This document shows, piece by piece, positions 29,462 through 40,741 of a stretch of 64,000 nucleotides of DNA. The notes beneath the pieces are model-generated. The model saw nothing but the letters and a program-made list of their open reading frames with translations. It had not been told where the DNA came from and did no database searches. The position numbers and the translations under genes are program-made. The stretch is from NCBI RefSeq assembly GCF_040363165.1, contig NZ_BSRG01000005.1:62001-126000 (forward strand). Reading direction: 5' to 3'. The DNA is from Thermus sp. LT1-2-5 (GTDB lineage: Bacteria; Deinococcota; Deinococci; Deinococcales; Thermaceae). Each line of letters begins with the position of its first letter. Position 1 is the first letter of the stretch.

Positions 29462-30580
29462 ATGCGTGTAACCCTTCCCAAAAACCTGTTGGCCGAACGC
29501 CTTTCCTTCCTGGAAAGGGTCATCCCCTCCCGCAGCTCCAACCCCCTTTTCACCTACTTGGGCCTGGCCTTGGGCCAAGACGCCTTGGTGCTCTTTGGGA
29601 GCAACGGGGAGGTGGACCTCGAGGCCAGTCTCCCCGCCGAGGTCCAGGGGGAGGGGCGCTACCTTGTCCCGGCCCAACCCTTCTTCCAGCTGGTGCGGAG
29701 CCTTCCCGGGGAGTGGGTGGAGCTCGTTTTAGGTAACGATTTGGAGCTGGCCTCGGGGAGCTTCCGCACCCGGCTTGCCCTTGCCCCCACCGAGGGCTAC
29801 CCAGAGCTTTCCTTCCCCGAGCCCACCCCATCCGAGGTGTACCCGTGGCAGACCACCCTGCCCGTGGAGGAGTTTCTAAGGGCCCTAACCCACGTGCGCT
29901 ACGCCGCCAGCCACGAGGAGTACCGGGCCATCTTCCGCGGGGTGCAGCTGGAGTTTTCCGAGAAGGGCGTTCGCAGCGTGGCCTCGGACGGCTACCGCCT
30001 CGCCCTCTACCAGCTCCATAGGCCCCAGCCGTTCCAAAAGAAGGCGGTGGTGCCTGCCCGCAGCGTGGACGAGGTGGCCCGGGTCCTCAAGGGGGTGGGG
30101 GCTTCGGAGGTGGTCCTGGCCCTTGGCCCCGGCACCTTGGGCCTGGCGGCCCAGGAGGGGGAGGGGTGGGTGCGCCTGGCGGTGAAGCTCATGGAAGGGG
30201 AGTTCCCCGATTACGAGCGGGTGATCCCCAAGGAGTTCCCCCTGAAGGCTACCCTCGAGGCCGAGGCCTTCCGCGAGGCTTTGCGACGGGTGAGCGTCCT
30301 GGCGGATCGGCAGAACCACCGGGTGGACCTCTTCTTCCAAGAGGACCGGGTCCTCCTTTCCGCCGAAGGGGATTACGGCAAGGGGCAGGAGGAGCTTCCC
30401 GTGGCCCTGGAGGGCACGCCCCTAGCGGTGGCCTACAACGCCCGCTACCTCTTGGAGGCCTTGGGTCCCGTGGCGGGCCAGGCGGCCCTGTGGCTTTCCG
30501 GGCCCACCAGCCCAAGCCTTATTCGCCCGGCGGAGGAGGGCTCGGGGTACCAGGCGGTGGTGGTCCCCCTAAGGGTGTAA
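29462..30580 (+). CDS. dnaN: DNA polymerase III beta subunit (sliding clamp)
   Basis: Ring-shaped clamp that tethers the replicative polymerase. 372 residues in the usual three-domain clamp architecture (about 1-120, 121-245, 246-372). Recognisable stretches are the N-terminal LPKNLLAERLSFLERVIPSRSSNPLF, SDGYRLALYQL in domain two and a C-terminal GYQAVVVPLRV. The ATG at 29462 follows AGAGGAGG. It lies directly after oriC, as in most bacteria. Confidence 0.97.
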   Translation: MRVTLPKNLLAERLSFLERVIPSRSSNPLFTYLGLALGQDALVLFGSNGEVDLEASLPAEVQGEGRYLVPAQPFFQLVRSLPGEWVELVLGNDLELASGSFRTRLALAPTEGYPELSFPEPTPSEVYPWQTTLPVEEFLRALTHVRYAASHEEYRAIFRGVQLEFSEKGVRSVASDGYRLALYQLHRPQPFQKKAVVPARSVDEVARVLKGVGASEVVLALGPGTLGLAAQEGEGWVRLAVKLMEGEFPDYERVIPKEFPLKATLEAEAFREALRRVSVLADRQNHRVDLFFQEDRVLLSAEGDYGKGQEELPVALEGTPLAVAYNARYLLEALGPVAGQAALWLSGPTSPSLIRPAEEGSGYQAVVVPLRV

Positions 30581-30585
30581 GCTAA

Positions 30586-33308
<2,723 letters not shown>

Positions 33309-33310
<2 letters not shown>

Positions 33311-33337
33311 AAGGGCCCGGGACCTATAGGCCCCGGG
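33309..33337 (-). terminator. Terminator of the cytochrome c552 transcript
   Basis: Stem CCCGGG-A-CC / GG-C-CCCGGG (33316-33337) followed on the minus strand by TTTT (33309-33312). It lies between the converging pyk and cytochrome c genes and may act both ways. Confidence 0.65.
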
Positions 33338-33356
33338 GGGAGGGAGGTAAACCGGT

Positions 33357-33785
33357 TTACTTGACCGGGGGACGGGACTTGAGCACGTCTTGCGGGGAGA
33401 GGGGCTTGGCCCGCTCTGCCTTCACCTCTCCTGCGGTGATGGGCTTGGCCTTGGACTTGGCGAAGGTGGTGAGGACATGGTTGAGGAGGTCCGCCACCTC
33501 CTGGTCCTTTAGCTGCCGGAAGGGAGGCATGACCCCGTTATAGGTCTTGCCCTCCACGCTCAAGGGACCCTGGAGGCCATAGAGGACTACCCGGATGAGG
33601 TATTCCCGGCCCCCCTTGGCCTGGACCACCTTGTCCAGATGGGTGAGGGGTGGGAAGGCTCCGGGGATGCCCTGGCCCGTGGCTTGGTGGCAGCTTTGGC
33701 AGTTGGCGGAATACAGCTTGGCCCCCGGGCTTTGGCCCAGGGCCAGGAGCCCGAAGGCGAGGAGAACGGGCAGGAGCCGCTTCAT
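33357..33785 (-). CDS. cycA: Cytochrome c552 (class I c-type cytochrome)
   Basis: Periplasmic electron carrier between the cytochrome bc complex and terminal oxidases. 142 residues: signal peptide 1-17 with probable cleavage ALG/Q18, haem motif C29-x-x-C32-H33 and axial Met86 in YNGVMPPF. It closely resembles T. thermophilus c552 (GQGIPGAFPPL, GGREYLI, LLYGLQG, the C-terminal extension with TAGEVKAERAKPLSPQDV) but is a few residues shorter. ATG 33785 follows TATTCT by 6 bases. Confidence 0.93.
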   Translation of the reverse strand: MKRLLPVLLAFGLLALGQSPGAKLYSANCQSCHQATGQGIPGAFPPLTHLDKVVQAKGGREYLIRVVLYGLQGPLSVEGKTYNGVMPPFRQLKDQEVADLLNHVLTTFAKSKAKPITAGEVKAERAKPLSPQDVLKSRPPVK

Positions 33786-33791
33786 GGTTCC

Positions 33792-33797
33792 AGAATA
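33792..33797 (-). promoter_or_regulatory. Leaderless -10 of cytochrome c552
   Basis: Minus-strand TATTCT ends 6 bases before the ATG (33785). It lies just upstream of the radical SAM stop. Confidence 0.55.
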
Positions 33798-33813
33798 GGG
33801 GGGACTTCCCGCC

Positions 33814-34884
33814 CTAGGCCAGGGGCATTTGTCCCCCAGCTCGTGGGACGTAGGCGCAACGGGGGTCTGCCGCCAGGTAATCCCCGGTTTCCGCATAGGC
33901 CCGGGCCCGGCTACCCCCGCAAAGCTCCCGGTACTCGCAGACCCCGCATTTGCCCTTGAGGAGGGTTTTGTTGCGCAACTCCTGGAATAGGGGGCTGTTT
34001 TGGTAAATATCCAGAAGCGGCCGTTGCCGCACGTTGCCCGCCGATAAGGGCAGGAAGCCCGAAGGATAGACCTCCCCGTTGGCGGCCACGAAGACGAAGC
34101 CGAAGCCATCGGAGAGGTGGAGGCCCCGCCCTTCCCCCACTAAGGCCCCATCCTCGCCCCCTTCCCTTCGCCGGCGTTCCAGGGCTACCCGGCGGAACAT
34201 GGGGCCCTCCGTGGTGCGGACCTTGAAGGGGTAGCGGCGGGAGAGCTCGTAAAGGAGGTGCATCACCTCCTCGTACTCCTGTGGGGAGAGCTGCTCCAGC
34301 AAGGCGCCCCGGCCCACGGGCACCAAGAAGAAGACCTCCCAGGTGGCCACGCCCTGTTCCGCCAGGATCTCGGCGATGCCGGGGAGTTCCTTGGCGGTGC
34401 GCCGGGTAACGGTGGTGTTCACCTGGGTCATGAGCCCCACCTCCTTGGCCCAGGTGAGGGCTTTTAGGGCCAAGGCGAAGGTGCCCGGCACCCCGCGGAA
34501 GCCGTCGTGGGACTCGGGGCTTGCCCCGTCCAGGGAGATGGCCATCTGGTGGACGCCAAGGGCTTGGAAGCGGGCCACCACCTCCCGGGTGAGCCTGGGC
34601 GTCACGGCGGGGGTGATCCCCACCTTAAGCCCCAGGCGCTGGGCTTCTTCCAAGAGGAGGAAGGGGTCGGGGCGGGCCAGGGGGTCGCCCCCGGTGGGGA
34701 GGAGGATGGGCTTGGGGGTGTAGGTGGCGAGTTCCCGGAGGAGCTTGAGGCCCTCTTCGGTGGAAAGCTCGTCGGGTAGGGGATCGGGCACGGCGGAGGC
34801 CCGGCAGTGCTGGCAGGCGAGGAGGCAGGCCCGGGTCATCTCCCAGGCCACCAGGAGGGGAAAGCGGTCGAGGTCGGGCTTCAT
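33814..34884 (-). CDS. Radical SAM/SPASM protein
   Basis: Iron-sulfur enzyme using S-adenosylmethionine radicals. 356 residues with the radical SAM motif C20-x3-C24-x2-C27 (ACLLACQHC), a TIM-barrel core (GGDPLARPDPF, SLDGASPESHDGFRG) and a C-terminal SPASM cluster region (CGVCEYRELCGGSRARAYAETGDYLAADPRC). It resembles the NirJ/AhbD haem-modifying branch and the TIGR04053 subgroup; which substrate it acts on is not clear. It lies upstream of and in line with cytochrome c552, 28 bases apart. Leaderless start with TACCTT. Confidence 0.88.
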   Translation of the reverse strand: MKPDLDRFPLLVAWEMTRACLLACQHCRASAVPDPLPDELSTEEGLKLLRELATYTPKPILLPTGGDPLARPDPFLLLEEAQRLGLKVGITPAVTPRLTREVVARFQALGVHQMAISLDGASPESHDGFRGVPGTFALALKALTWAKEVGLMTQVNTTVTRRTAKELPGIAEILAEQGVATWEVFFLVPVGRGALLEQLSPQEYEEVMHLLYELSRRYPFKVRTTEGPMFRRVALERRRREGGEDGALVGEGRGLHLSDGFGFVFVAANGEVYPSGFLPLSAGNVRQRPLLDIYQNSPLFQELRNKTLLKGKCGVCEYRELCGGSRARAYAETGDYLAADPRCAYVPRAGGQMPLA

Positions 34885-34890
34885 GCCCCT

Positions 34891-34896
34891 AAGGTA
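34891..34896 (-). promoter_or_regulatory. Leaderless -10 of the radical SAM gene
   Basis: Minus-strand TACCTT ends 6 bases before the ATG (34884). Confidence 0.5.
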
Positions 34897-34922
34897 GAGG
34901 AGAAGGGAAAGGGCAGGTGTCC

Positions 34923-35912
34923 CTACCGGGGGAGGGTGAGGCGGTAGGTAAGGGTTTTAGCCTCCTTAGGCTTTAGGGGAAGCTCCAGGCGGTAGCCCTC
35001 GGGCAGGGGCGTGGCTCCGGGGAAGTCCAGGCGGAAGGGCTTGGGAAAGGTTTCGCCGAGGAGCAGGGTCATGGGGTAAGGGTAGGGGTTTTCCATGCGG
35101 GTTTCCACCAGGTAGGTGGCCTCCTTCTCCGATTGGGCAAGGAGGCGGAAGGTGCGCTGAAGGCGCGCCCTTAGGTCCTGCCCGAGCCAGAACTCCGCCG
35201 TGTTCCCCTCGAGGCTAGCGGGAAGGCGGGCCTGCCCCAGGAAAAGCCCCTCTTCCACCACCTCCAAGGCCCCGGGGGCCAAGGGGAAGGGGGCCTGGAA
35301 GCGGTAGCCCCGCTCCAGGGGAAGGAGGGCTTCGGTGCGGAAGGGGCCTTGGTAGCGGAGGAGGCGGGTGGGGGCCACCTCAGTCCTTTGGAAGGGGATT
35401 TCCGTGGTGCCGGGAAGGAGCTTCCTTGGGGGAAGCTCGTAACGGAATAGGCCGAAGGGGCTTTCCTGGGTTTCCCCGAAGGCGCGAAGGGCGGCTTCGG
35501 GGAAGGCTTTGGCCTGGAGGAGGTTCACCTCCCCCGAAAGAAGGACCAGGCGCTGGGCCTCCAGGGCTTCCCCTTCCAGCCTAAGCCTGGCCCAGGCGGT
35601 GAGCCGGCCCTCCTCGAGGGTGTAGAAAACCTCTCCCGTAAGCCCCGTGTAGAGGTAGCGAAGCCAGGCCTTCCCTTCCCCCCGGTAGCGGAAGAGGACC
35701 GTGGTGCCCTGGAAGAGCCTTTCCTCCTCCTCCACCCCAAGGAGCCGCAAGGAGCCCGGCACCATGCGGGAAAGCTTTTCCCCTGCCAGGTACACCCACG
35801 CCGAAGGGGGAAGGAGCACCGGCTCCTTTATCTCGGCAAAGCCCGGGTAGACCACCACCTCCTGGGCCAAGGCCCAAAGGAGGAAGAGCCCTAAGGCGGC
35901 GAGCTTTCTCAT
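34923..35912 (-). CDS. Secreted beta-rich hypothetical protein (DUF4139-like)
   Basis: 329 residues with a signal peptide ([17 protein letters not shown]). The mature protein is beta-rich. Its ending (ENPYPYPMTLLLGETFP...LELPLKPKEAKTLTYRLTLPR) is the kind of domain seen at the end of DUF4139 proteins, but the usual N-terminal coiled coil is absent. No catalytic motif is seen. It is probably periplasmic or envelope-bound. ATG 35912 follows TAGACT by 6 bases, inside the end of the upstream hydrolase gene. Confidence 0.75.
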   Translation of the reverse strand: MRKLAALGLFLLWALAQEVVVYPGFAEIKEPVLLPPSAWVYLAGEKLSRMVPGSLRLLGVEEEERLFQGTTVLFRYRGEGKAWLRYLYTGLTGEVFYTLEEGRLTAWARLRLEGEALEAQRLVLLSGEVNLLQAKAFPEAALRAFGETQESPFGLFRYELPPRKLLPGTTEIPFQRTEVAPTRLLRYQGPFRTEALLPLERGYRFQAPFPLAPGALEVVEEGLFLGQARLPASLEGNTAEFWLGQDLRARLQRTFRLLAQSEKEATYLVETRMENPYPYPMTLLLGETFPKPFRLDFPGATPLPEGYRLELPLKPKEAKTLTYRLTLPR

Positions 35913-36523
35913 ACCCCCAGTCTACGCGCCAAGGCCTCCACCGCCTCCCTGGGGAGGGGTCCGCCGTGGCCGAGGTACACCCGCCGGGCTCCCAGGTCCA
36001 GGATCTTCCGCACCGTCTTCCTCGCCAGGGCGTGGTCCTCGTTGATGAGGCGGGGTGGGAGGCCCTTTCCCCTTAAGGCGTCCCCCGCCAAAAGCACCCC
36101 CTCCCGGAAAAGCCCCACCTGGCCCAGGGTATGCCCGGGGAGGTGAACCACCCGCCAGCCCAAAAGCTCCATCCCCTCCTCTGCAGGGCGGAGGGCCTCC
36201 TTAGGGAGGGGTGGGGCCAGGTTGGCGAGCCGATGGCCCAAAAGGGGGATGGGGAGGGGTGGGCGGGGCTTTTCCCCCGTGAGGTAGGGCCACTCCTGGG
36301 GGTGGGCATAGACCTCTAGCCCATACCGCTCCCAAAGGGCCCTTGCGCCCCCGGCGTGGTCCAGGTGGTGGTGGGTGAGGAAGAGGAACGGGGGAGGGGA
36401 GTCCAGGAGGCGGAGAAGCCTCCTCGCCTCCCAGGGAAGCCCGGCGTCCACCAGGAAGTAGCCCCCCTCCGCGGGCACCCGGTAGAGGTTGGCGGCGAAG
36501 GCCAGGCGCTCAGGCCCGCTCAT
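35909..36523 (-). CDS. Metallo-beta-lactamase-fold hydrolase
   Basis: 204-residue cytoplasmic hydrolase with the complete metal motif H51-x-H53-x-D55-H56 ([10 protein letters not shown]), then [20 protein letters not shown] and a final His in LGHGGPLPR, all expected for an active glyoxalase II-like enzyme. Substrate unknown. The longer open frame upstream lies within dxs; ATG 36523 is chosen because it gives only a 14-base overlap with dxs and a normal family N-terminus. Confidence 0.88.
   Translation of the reverse strand: MSGPERLAFAANLYRVPAEGGYFLVDAGLPWEARRLLRLLDSPPPFLFLTHHHLDHAGGARALWERYGLEVYAHPQEWPYLTGEKPRPPLPIPLLGHRLANLAPPLPKEALRPAEEGMELLGWRVVHLPGHTLGQVGLFREGVLLAGDALRGKGLPPRLINEDHALARKTVRKILDLGARRVYLGHGGPLPREAVEALARRLGV
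35919..35924 (-). promoter_or_regulatory. Leaderless -10 of the DUF4139-like gene
   Basis: Minus-strand TAGACT ends 6 bases before the ATG (35912), inside the hydrolase coding end. Confidence 0.5.
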
Positions 36524-38357
36524 AGGCGAGGGTGAGGCCCATCTCCGCCAGGGCCTTGCGGATGCCCTCGGCGTCGATCCCCGCCTGGCGGTGGAGGCTC
36601 GGGATGGGGCCGTGCTCGAAGAAACGGTCGGGAAGCCCAAGGACCTTGACCTCGGGCTTGAGGCCCATCTCGTTCAGGGTTTCCAGCACGGCGCTGCCAA
36701 ACCCCCCCATCCGCTGGTGGTCCTCCACGGTGAGGAGCTTGTAGCGGGCGAGCTCCCGCAGCATCTCCCGGTCTAGGGGCTTTAGGAAGCGGGCGTTCAC
36801 CACGCCCACGCGGGGGTCGTTCCCCGCGGCCTCGAGGGCATACCGCAGCGTCTTGCCGAAGGCCAGGATATAGGCCTCCGTCCCTTCCTTCAGCACCTCC
36901 CACTTCCCCCAAGGGATTTCGGGCCACACGCCCTCGGGGGCCCGCTCCACGTTGTCCCGGGGGTAGCGGATGGCCACGGGGCCGCCCAGCTCCAAGGCCT
37001 TCTTGAGCATGGCCCGTAGCTCCAGGGCGTCCTTAGGGGCAGCGATCTGCAGGTTGGGGATGGTGCGGAGGTAGGCGATGTCGAAGACCCCGTGGTGGGT
37101 GGCCCCGTCCGCCCCCACAAGGCCCGCCCGGTCTATGGCGAAGACCACGGGGAGGCTCTCTATGGCCACGTCGTGGATCACCTGGTCGTAGGCCCTCTGG
37201 AGGAAGGTGGAGTAGATGGCCACCACGGGCTTCATGCCCCTCAGGGCTAGGCCCGCCGCTGTGGTCACCGCCACGTCCTCGCAAATGCCCACGTCCAGGT
37301 AGCGCTCTGGGTGCTCCGTAGAGTAGCGCACGAGCCCCGAGCCCTCCCGCATGGCGGGGGTGATGACGAAGAGGCGGGGCTCCCGGTAGGCCAGCTCGGT
37401 GACGGCGTCGCCGAAGGCCTGGCTCCAGGAGTAGCCCTTGGAAACCTTCTCCGGCTTCTTGGGGTCAAACCCTGGGGGGCCGTGCCAGTAGATGGGGTCG
37501 GCCTCGGCCACCTTGTACCCCTTACCCTTCCGGGTGACCACGTGGAGAAGGGTGGGCCCATCCAGGGTTTTGAGGTGCTCCAGGATGTGGATGAGGCCCT
37601 TCAGGTCGTGGCCGTCCACGGGGCCGATGTAGCGGAGGCCCCAGGCGTAGAAGGGGTTTTCCTGGTGGAGGATCAGCTTGGCCGCCTCCTTGGCCCGGTC
37701 CACCAGGCCGAAGAGTTGGGGAGAGATGCGTTCCAGAACACTCCTCCCCAGCTTTTCCATGTCGTGGACCCACTTCCTTATCTGGAGCTCCTTGAAGTAC
37801 TTGTTCAGGGCCCCCACGTTCTCGGAGATGCTCATCTCGTTGTCGTTGAGGAGGATGAGCATCCTTTTTTGCAGCTCGCCGATCTTGTTGAGGGCGGCCA
37901 GGGCCATGCCCCCCGTCAGGGCCCCGTCCCCGATCACCGCCACCACATGGTAGTCCTCCCCCAGGAGGTCCCGGGCGACGGCCATGCCCAGGGCGTGGGC
38001 CAAGGAGGTGGAGGCGTGGCCTGCGGTGATGGCGTCGTGCTCGGACTCGGAAACCTTGGTGAAGCCCGAGATGCCCCCCTCCTGCCTCAGGGTGTGGAAG
38101 CGGTCCTTGCGGCCCGTGACCAGCTTGTGGGCGTAGGCCTGGTGGCCCACGTCGAAGAGGATGCGGTCTTTGGGGGAGTGGAAGACGCGGTGGAGGGCGA
38201 GGATGAGTTCCACCGCCCCCAGGGAACTCGCCAGGTGGCCGCCGTTTTGCGCCGTGACCCGGATGATCTCGCTCCGGATTTCCTCCGCCAACGTCTGGAG
38301 TTCCTCCAGGCTAAGTCGCTTCAAGTCTTCTGGGCCGTTTACCCGGTCTAGGACCAT
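36510..38357 (-). CDS. dxs: 1-deoxy-D-xylulose-5-phosphate synthase
   Basis: Thiamine-diphosphate enzyme for the first step of the MEP isoprenoid pathway (pyruvate plus glyceraldehyde 3-phosphate). 615 residues: the TPP-binding region [36 protein letters not shown], central pyrimidine-binding domain ([36 protein letters not shown]) and C-terminal transketolase domain. ATG 38357 with GAGGTGG upstream. Thermus needs this pathway for carotenoids and menaquinone. ispF is also in the window. Confidence 0.97.
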   Translation of the reverse strand: MVLDRVNGPEDLKRLSLEELQTLAEEIRSEIIRVTAQNGGHLASSLGAVELILALHRVFHSPKDRILFDVGHQAYAHKLVTGRKDRFHTLRQEGGISGFTKVSESEHDAITAGHASTSLAHALGMAVARDLLGEDYHVVAVIGDGALTGGMALAALNKIGELQKRMLILLNDNEMSISENVGALNKYFKELQIRKWVHDMEKLGRSVLERISPQLFGLVDRAKEAAKLILHQENPFYAWGLRYIGPVDGHDLKGLIHILEHLKTLDGPTLLHVVTRKGKGYKVAEADPIYWHGPPGFDPKKPEKVSKGYSWSQAFGDAVTELAYREPRLFVITPAMREGSGLVRYSTEHPERYLDVGICEDVAVTTAAGLALRGMKPVVAIYSTFLQRAYDQVIHDVAIESLPVVFAIDRAGLVGADGATHHGVFDIAYLRTIPNLQIAAPKDALELRAMLKKALELGGPVAIRYPRDNVERAPEGVWPEIPWGKWEVLKEGTEAYILAFGKTLRYALEAAGNDPRVGVVNARFLKPLDREMLRELARYKLLTVEDHQRMGGFGSAVLETLNEMGLKPEVKVLGLPDRFFEHGPIPSLHRQAGIDAEGIRKALAEMGLTLAYERA

Positions 38358-38364
38358 ACCCACC

Positions 38365-39009
38365 TCACTGGAAGTTGCGCTCCACCAAAATGCGTCCCTC
38401 CCGGGTGCGCACCTCCCCCACCCGGGGGGCGAACCAGACCTCATAGGCCGTCTGCCCCGCCTGGTCCTGGTAAACCTGGCGGATGCGGTAAATGCGAAAG
38501 GCCCCCGCAGGAAGCCGCACTTCCCGTTCCTCCAGGACCTCCATGGCGTAGTCCAGGCGTCCTTGGGCCAAAGGCTCCCGGCCCGAGGGGGAAAGGAGCT
38601 CCACCTGGACCTCTACCCTCCCTCCCCAGCGGTAGCCGGGGGCGAGGAGGCCCTCTGGGGGATACTCCAGGAGGGGGGGGGTGAACACCACCCGGGCCGA
38701 GGGGTCCTGGAAGCCGAGGAGCCGCACGCCAAAGGCCCCCACCTGGCGGTAGTAGACCCGGTCCTCCCCCCGGCCCAAGACGCGGAAACGGAGGGCTTCC
38801 TGCCCTTCGTAAAGGGCGGGGCCTTCCACCCGCACCCGGTAGGGGGGAGAGGAAAGGGCCTCCCCCTCCGGCACATACACCCACTCCAGCCCGGTGGCGC
38901 TGGGGTAGAAGGCCTCGTTCTTGAGGAAGGGTCGGGCCTCAGGGGCCTGAGTCACCTGGGGGGCGCAGGCGGCAAGCAGAAGGGAGAGAGCCATAAGGAA
39001 CCGCCTCAT
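38365..39009 (-). CDS. Lipoprotein, unknown function
   Basis: 214 residues with a lipoprotein signal ([15 protein letters not shown], lipobox LAAC with Cys15). The mature part is beta-rich: [17 protein letters not shown] near the start resembles the N-termini of secreted proteins that begin with an immunoglobulin-like strand. The function is not known. Its TAAACT -10 (39017-39022) ends 7 bases before the ATG. It follows pspA and a coiled-coil gene, suggesting an envelope-stress set. Confidence 0.8.
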   Translation of the reverse strand: MRRFLMALSLLLAACAPQVTQAPEARPFLKNEAFYPSATGLEWVYVPEGEALSSPPYRVRVEGPALYEGQEALRFRVLGRGEDRVYYRQVGAFGVRLLGFQDPSARVVFTPPLLEYPPEGLLAPGYRWGGRVEVQVELLSPSGREPLAQGRLDYAMEVLEEREVRLPAGAFRIYRIRQVYQDQAGQTAYEVWFAPRVGEVRTREGRILVERNFQ

Positions 39010-39016
39010 GGTAGGG

Positions 39017-39022
39017 AGTTTA
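39017..39022 (-). promoter_or_regulatory. Leaderless -10 of the lipoprotein gene
   Basis: Minus-strand TAAACT, 7 bases before the ATG (39009). Its TAA is the stop of the upstream coiled-coil gene in the repaired frame. Confidence 0.45.
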
Positions 39023-39416
39023 CCCCGCTTCCCGCCGTAGGCTGGCCAACACTTCCCTTGGGTCCTGGAGCCGGGCCTTTAGCTCTTGGGCCTCCCGTGG
39101 GCCGCCTAAAAGGGCCCGTTCCGCCGCCAAGCTCTCCAGGAGAGAAAGGAGCCTTTTTCCGCTCCTCCCGGACCTGGGCTAAGGCCCGGGATAGCTCCTT
39201 TTGGGTTTTCAGGAGGCGGTGGGGGGCTTGGAGGGCCTCTTTTAGCCTCGCTTCCCGCTGGGATAGGGCGTTGAGGGCACTTTCCACCTCGGACCAGTCC
39301 AGGAGGTCTTTGAGTTTGGCCCGCCCCCAGTCCAGGCCTTCCGGGCGGGTTCTAAGCAGGAAAAGGAGGAGGGCCAGGGCGAGGACGAGGAACAGGGCTT
39401 CCAACACCCAGGGCAT
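39020..39416 (-). pseudogene. Membrane-anchored coiled-coil protein, frameshifted at an A5 run
   Basis: Follows pspA by 6 bases. The N-terminal frame (ATG 39416) gives a membrane helix (about 3-22) and a coiled coil (REARLKEALQAPHRLL...LAQVREERK). At the A5 run (39154-39158) the frame runs into a low-complexity Gly/Pro tail ending at 39006. Removing one A instead gives RLLSLLESLAAERALLGG, then QELKARLQDPREVLASLRREAG and a stop at 39020-39022: a proper coiled-coil end. Restored length is about 131 residues. The indel may be a sequencing error, a real mutation or a slippage site. Confidence 0.75.
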
Positions 39417-39422
39417 GGGGGG

Positions 39423-40085
39423 TTAGCCTTGGCCCAGCTCCCGTTTGAGCCGGAGGAGTTCCTCCTCCAGCTCTTTTTCCCCGGACAAGGCGGCGAGCTC
39501 CTTTTCCAGGTCCTGGCCGTCTAGGGTCTTCAGGGCCTCGTGCCGGTCCTCCAGGGCCAGGATCCGGGCCTCCATCTCCTCAAAGGCCTCCAGGGCAGGG
39601 TGCTGGTCCAGGCGGGACTCCATCCTTCGCACCGCCTCCGCCGCCTCCACCCCTTTTTTGCGGGCCAAAAGGAGCTTCTTCCTAGCCTCCGCCTCGTCGA
39701 TTTTGGCCTCCAGGGCCTTGAGCTGGGTCATGAGCCGCTCGGTCAGGGCTTTGTGCTCCCCCAGTTGCCCTTTGAAGCCTTCCGCCAGGTCCAGGGCCCG
39801 CTTCCTGCGCCGGAGGGCCTCCTTGGCCAGGTCCTCCCGGCCCGCCTTCAGCGCCTCCTTGGCCTTTTCCTCCCATAAGGCGGCTTCCTTCTCGTGGCTT
39901 TCCACCTCCCGCTCCAGGCGCTTGGCCTCGGCCAGGGCGGCGGCCACCTGTTCCCGCGCCTCTTTGAGGGCTTCCTTCATGTCCAGAAGGGCCTGCTCCA
40001 GGATCTTTTCCGGGTCCTCGGCCCGGCGCAAAAGCTCGTTCAGGTTCGCCCGGATCAGGCGTCCGATGCGGTCAAGTAGGGTCAT
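39423..40085 (-). CDS. pspA: PspA/IM30 family membrane-stress protein
   Basis: Peripheral inner-membrane protein that protects membrane integrity and forms large oligomers. 220 residues, almost entirely helical: N-terminal amphipathic helix MTLLDRIGRLIRANLNELLRRAEDPEKILEQALLDMKEALKEA..., then long coiled coils (about 35-180). The ATG at 40085 follows GGAGG. The longer frame upstream overlaps the tetR and ABC genes and is not used. Head of the pspA/coiled-coil/lipoprotein set. Confidence 0.92.
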   Translation of the reverse strand: MTLLDRIGRLIRANLNELLRRAEDPEKILEQALLDMKEALKEAREQVAAALAEAKRLEREVESHEKEAALWEEKAKEALKAGREDLAKEALRRRKRALDLAEGFKGQLGEHKALTERLMTQLKALEAKIDEAEARKKLLLARKKGVEAAEAVRRMESRLDQHPALEAFEEMEARILALEDRHEALKTLDGQDLEKELAALSGEKELEEELLRLKRELGQG

Positions 40086-40102
40086 GGTGACCTCCAGGTC
40101 CA

Positions 40103-40113
40103 GTATGCCATAC
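40103..40113. repeat. Inverted repeat between pspA and tetR
   Basis: GTATG-C-CATAC in the 71-base divergent gap, 17 bases before the pspA start and next to the tetR -35. It could be a repressor site, but it is short. Confidence 0.35.
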
Positions 40114-40115
40114 CC

Positions 40116-40144
40116 TTGACGGGGCCTTGGGCCTGGGGTAGCCT
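40116..40144 (+). promoter_or_regulatory. tetR promoter
   Basis: -35 TTGACG (40116-40121), 17-base spacer, -10 TAGCCT (40139-40144), 12 bases before the ATG at 40157. The predicted leader is only about 6 bases. Confidence 0.7.
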
Positions 40145-40156
40145 GGCCTTGTAAGT

Positions 40157-40741
40157 ATGCGCTTGCTTGCGGGAGCCGATCCCCTCGAGGCCCGCCTCCT
40201 CCAGGCCGCCTTGGAGCTCTTGGCGGAGCGGGGTTACCGCGGGGCCACCACCAAGGAGGTGGCCCGGCGGGCGGGGGTGAGTGAGGTGACCCTTTTCCGC
40301 CGCTACGGGAGCAAGGAGGCTTTGTTGCGGAAGGCCGTGGCCGCCTTCTTCCCCCAAGGCTTCTTGGAACGGCTTCCTCAAGAGGAGGCCCCCTTGCGGG
40401 AAGGGCTTTCCGCCCTCTTGGAGGCTTATTTGGAGCTCCTGCAGGCTCATCGCGCCCTTTTGCCCAAGCTCCTGGCGGAGCTTTTGCGCCACCCCGAGCT
40501 CCGGGCGGAGGGCCCCCCGAGGGGAATGGGGCTGGCCTTGGAGCGGATTTTGGCCTTCTTCCGGGCCAAGCAGGAGGCGGGGTTGTTGCGGGGGGATGAA
40601 CCCCCAGAGGAGCTGGCCTTGGCCTTCGTGGGACCCCTTTTCGCCCGTTTCCTCCTGGGGGAGGCCTTGGGGGTGCGCCTTCCCTTGGACCGGGAGGCCT
40701 ACGTGCGGGGGTATCTGGAAGGACGCTATGGTGCACGCTGA
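40157..40741 (+). CDS. TetR family regulator
   Basis: 194-residue transcription factor. The N-terminal helix-turn-helix is clear (LEARLLQAALELLAERGYRGATTKEVARRAGVSEVTLFRRYGSKEALL, about 10-57); the C-terminal ligand-binding part has no recognisable ligand. It overlaps the ABC ATPase remnant by 13 bases, so it probably once controlled a drug or lipid exporter. Divergent from pspA. Confidence 0.92.
   Translation: MRLLAGADPLEARLLQAALELLAERGYRGATTKEVARRAGVSEVTLFRRYGSKEALLRKAVAAFFPQGFLERLPQEEAPLREGLSALLEAYLELLQAHRALLPKLLAELLRHPELRAEGPPRGMGLALERILAFFRAKQEAGLLRGDEPPEELALAFVGPLFARFLLGEALGVRLPLDREAYVRGYLEGRYGAR

Noticed and set aside
28620-29462. 280-codon plus-strand frame across the dnaA 3' end and oriC
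   Set aside because: Out of frame with dnaA and low-complexity; its last part simply translates the DnaA boxes.
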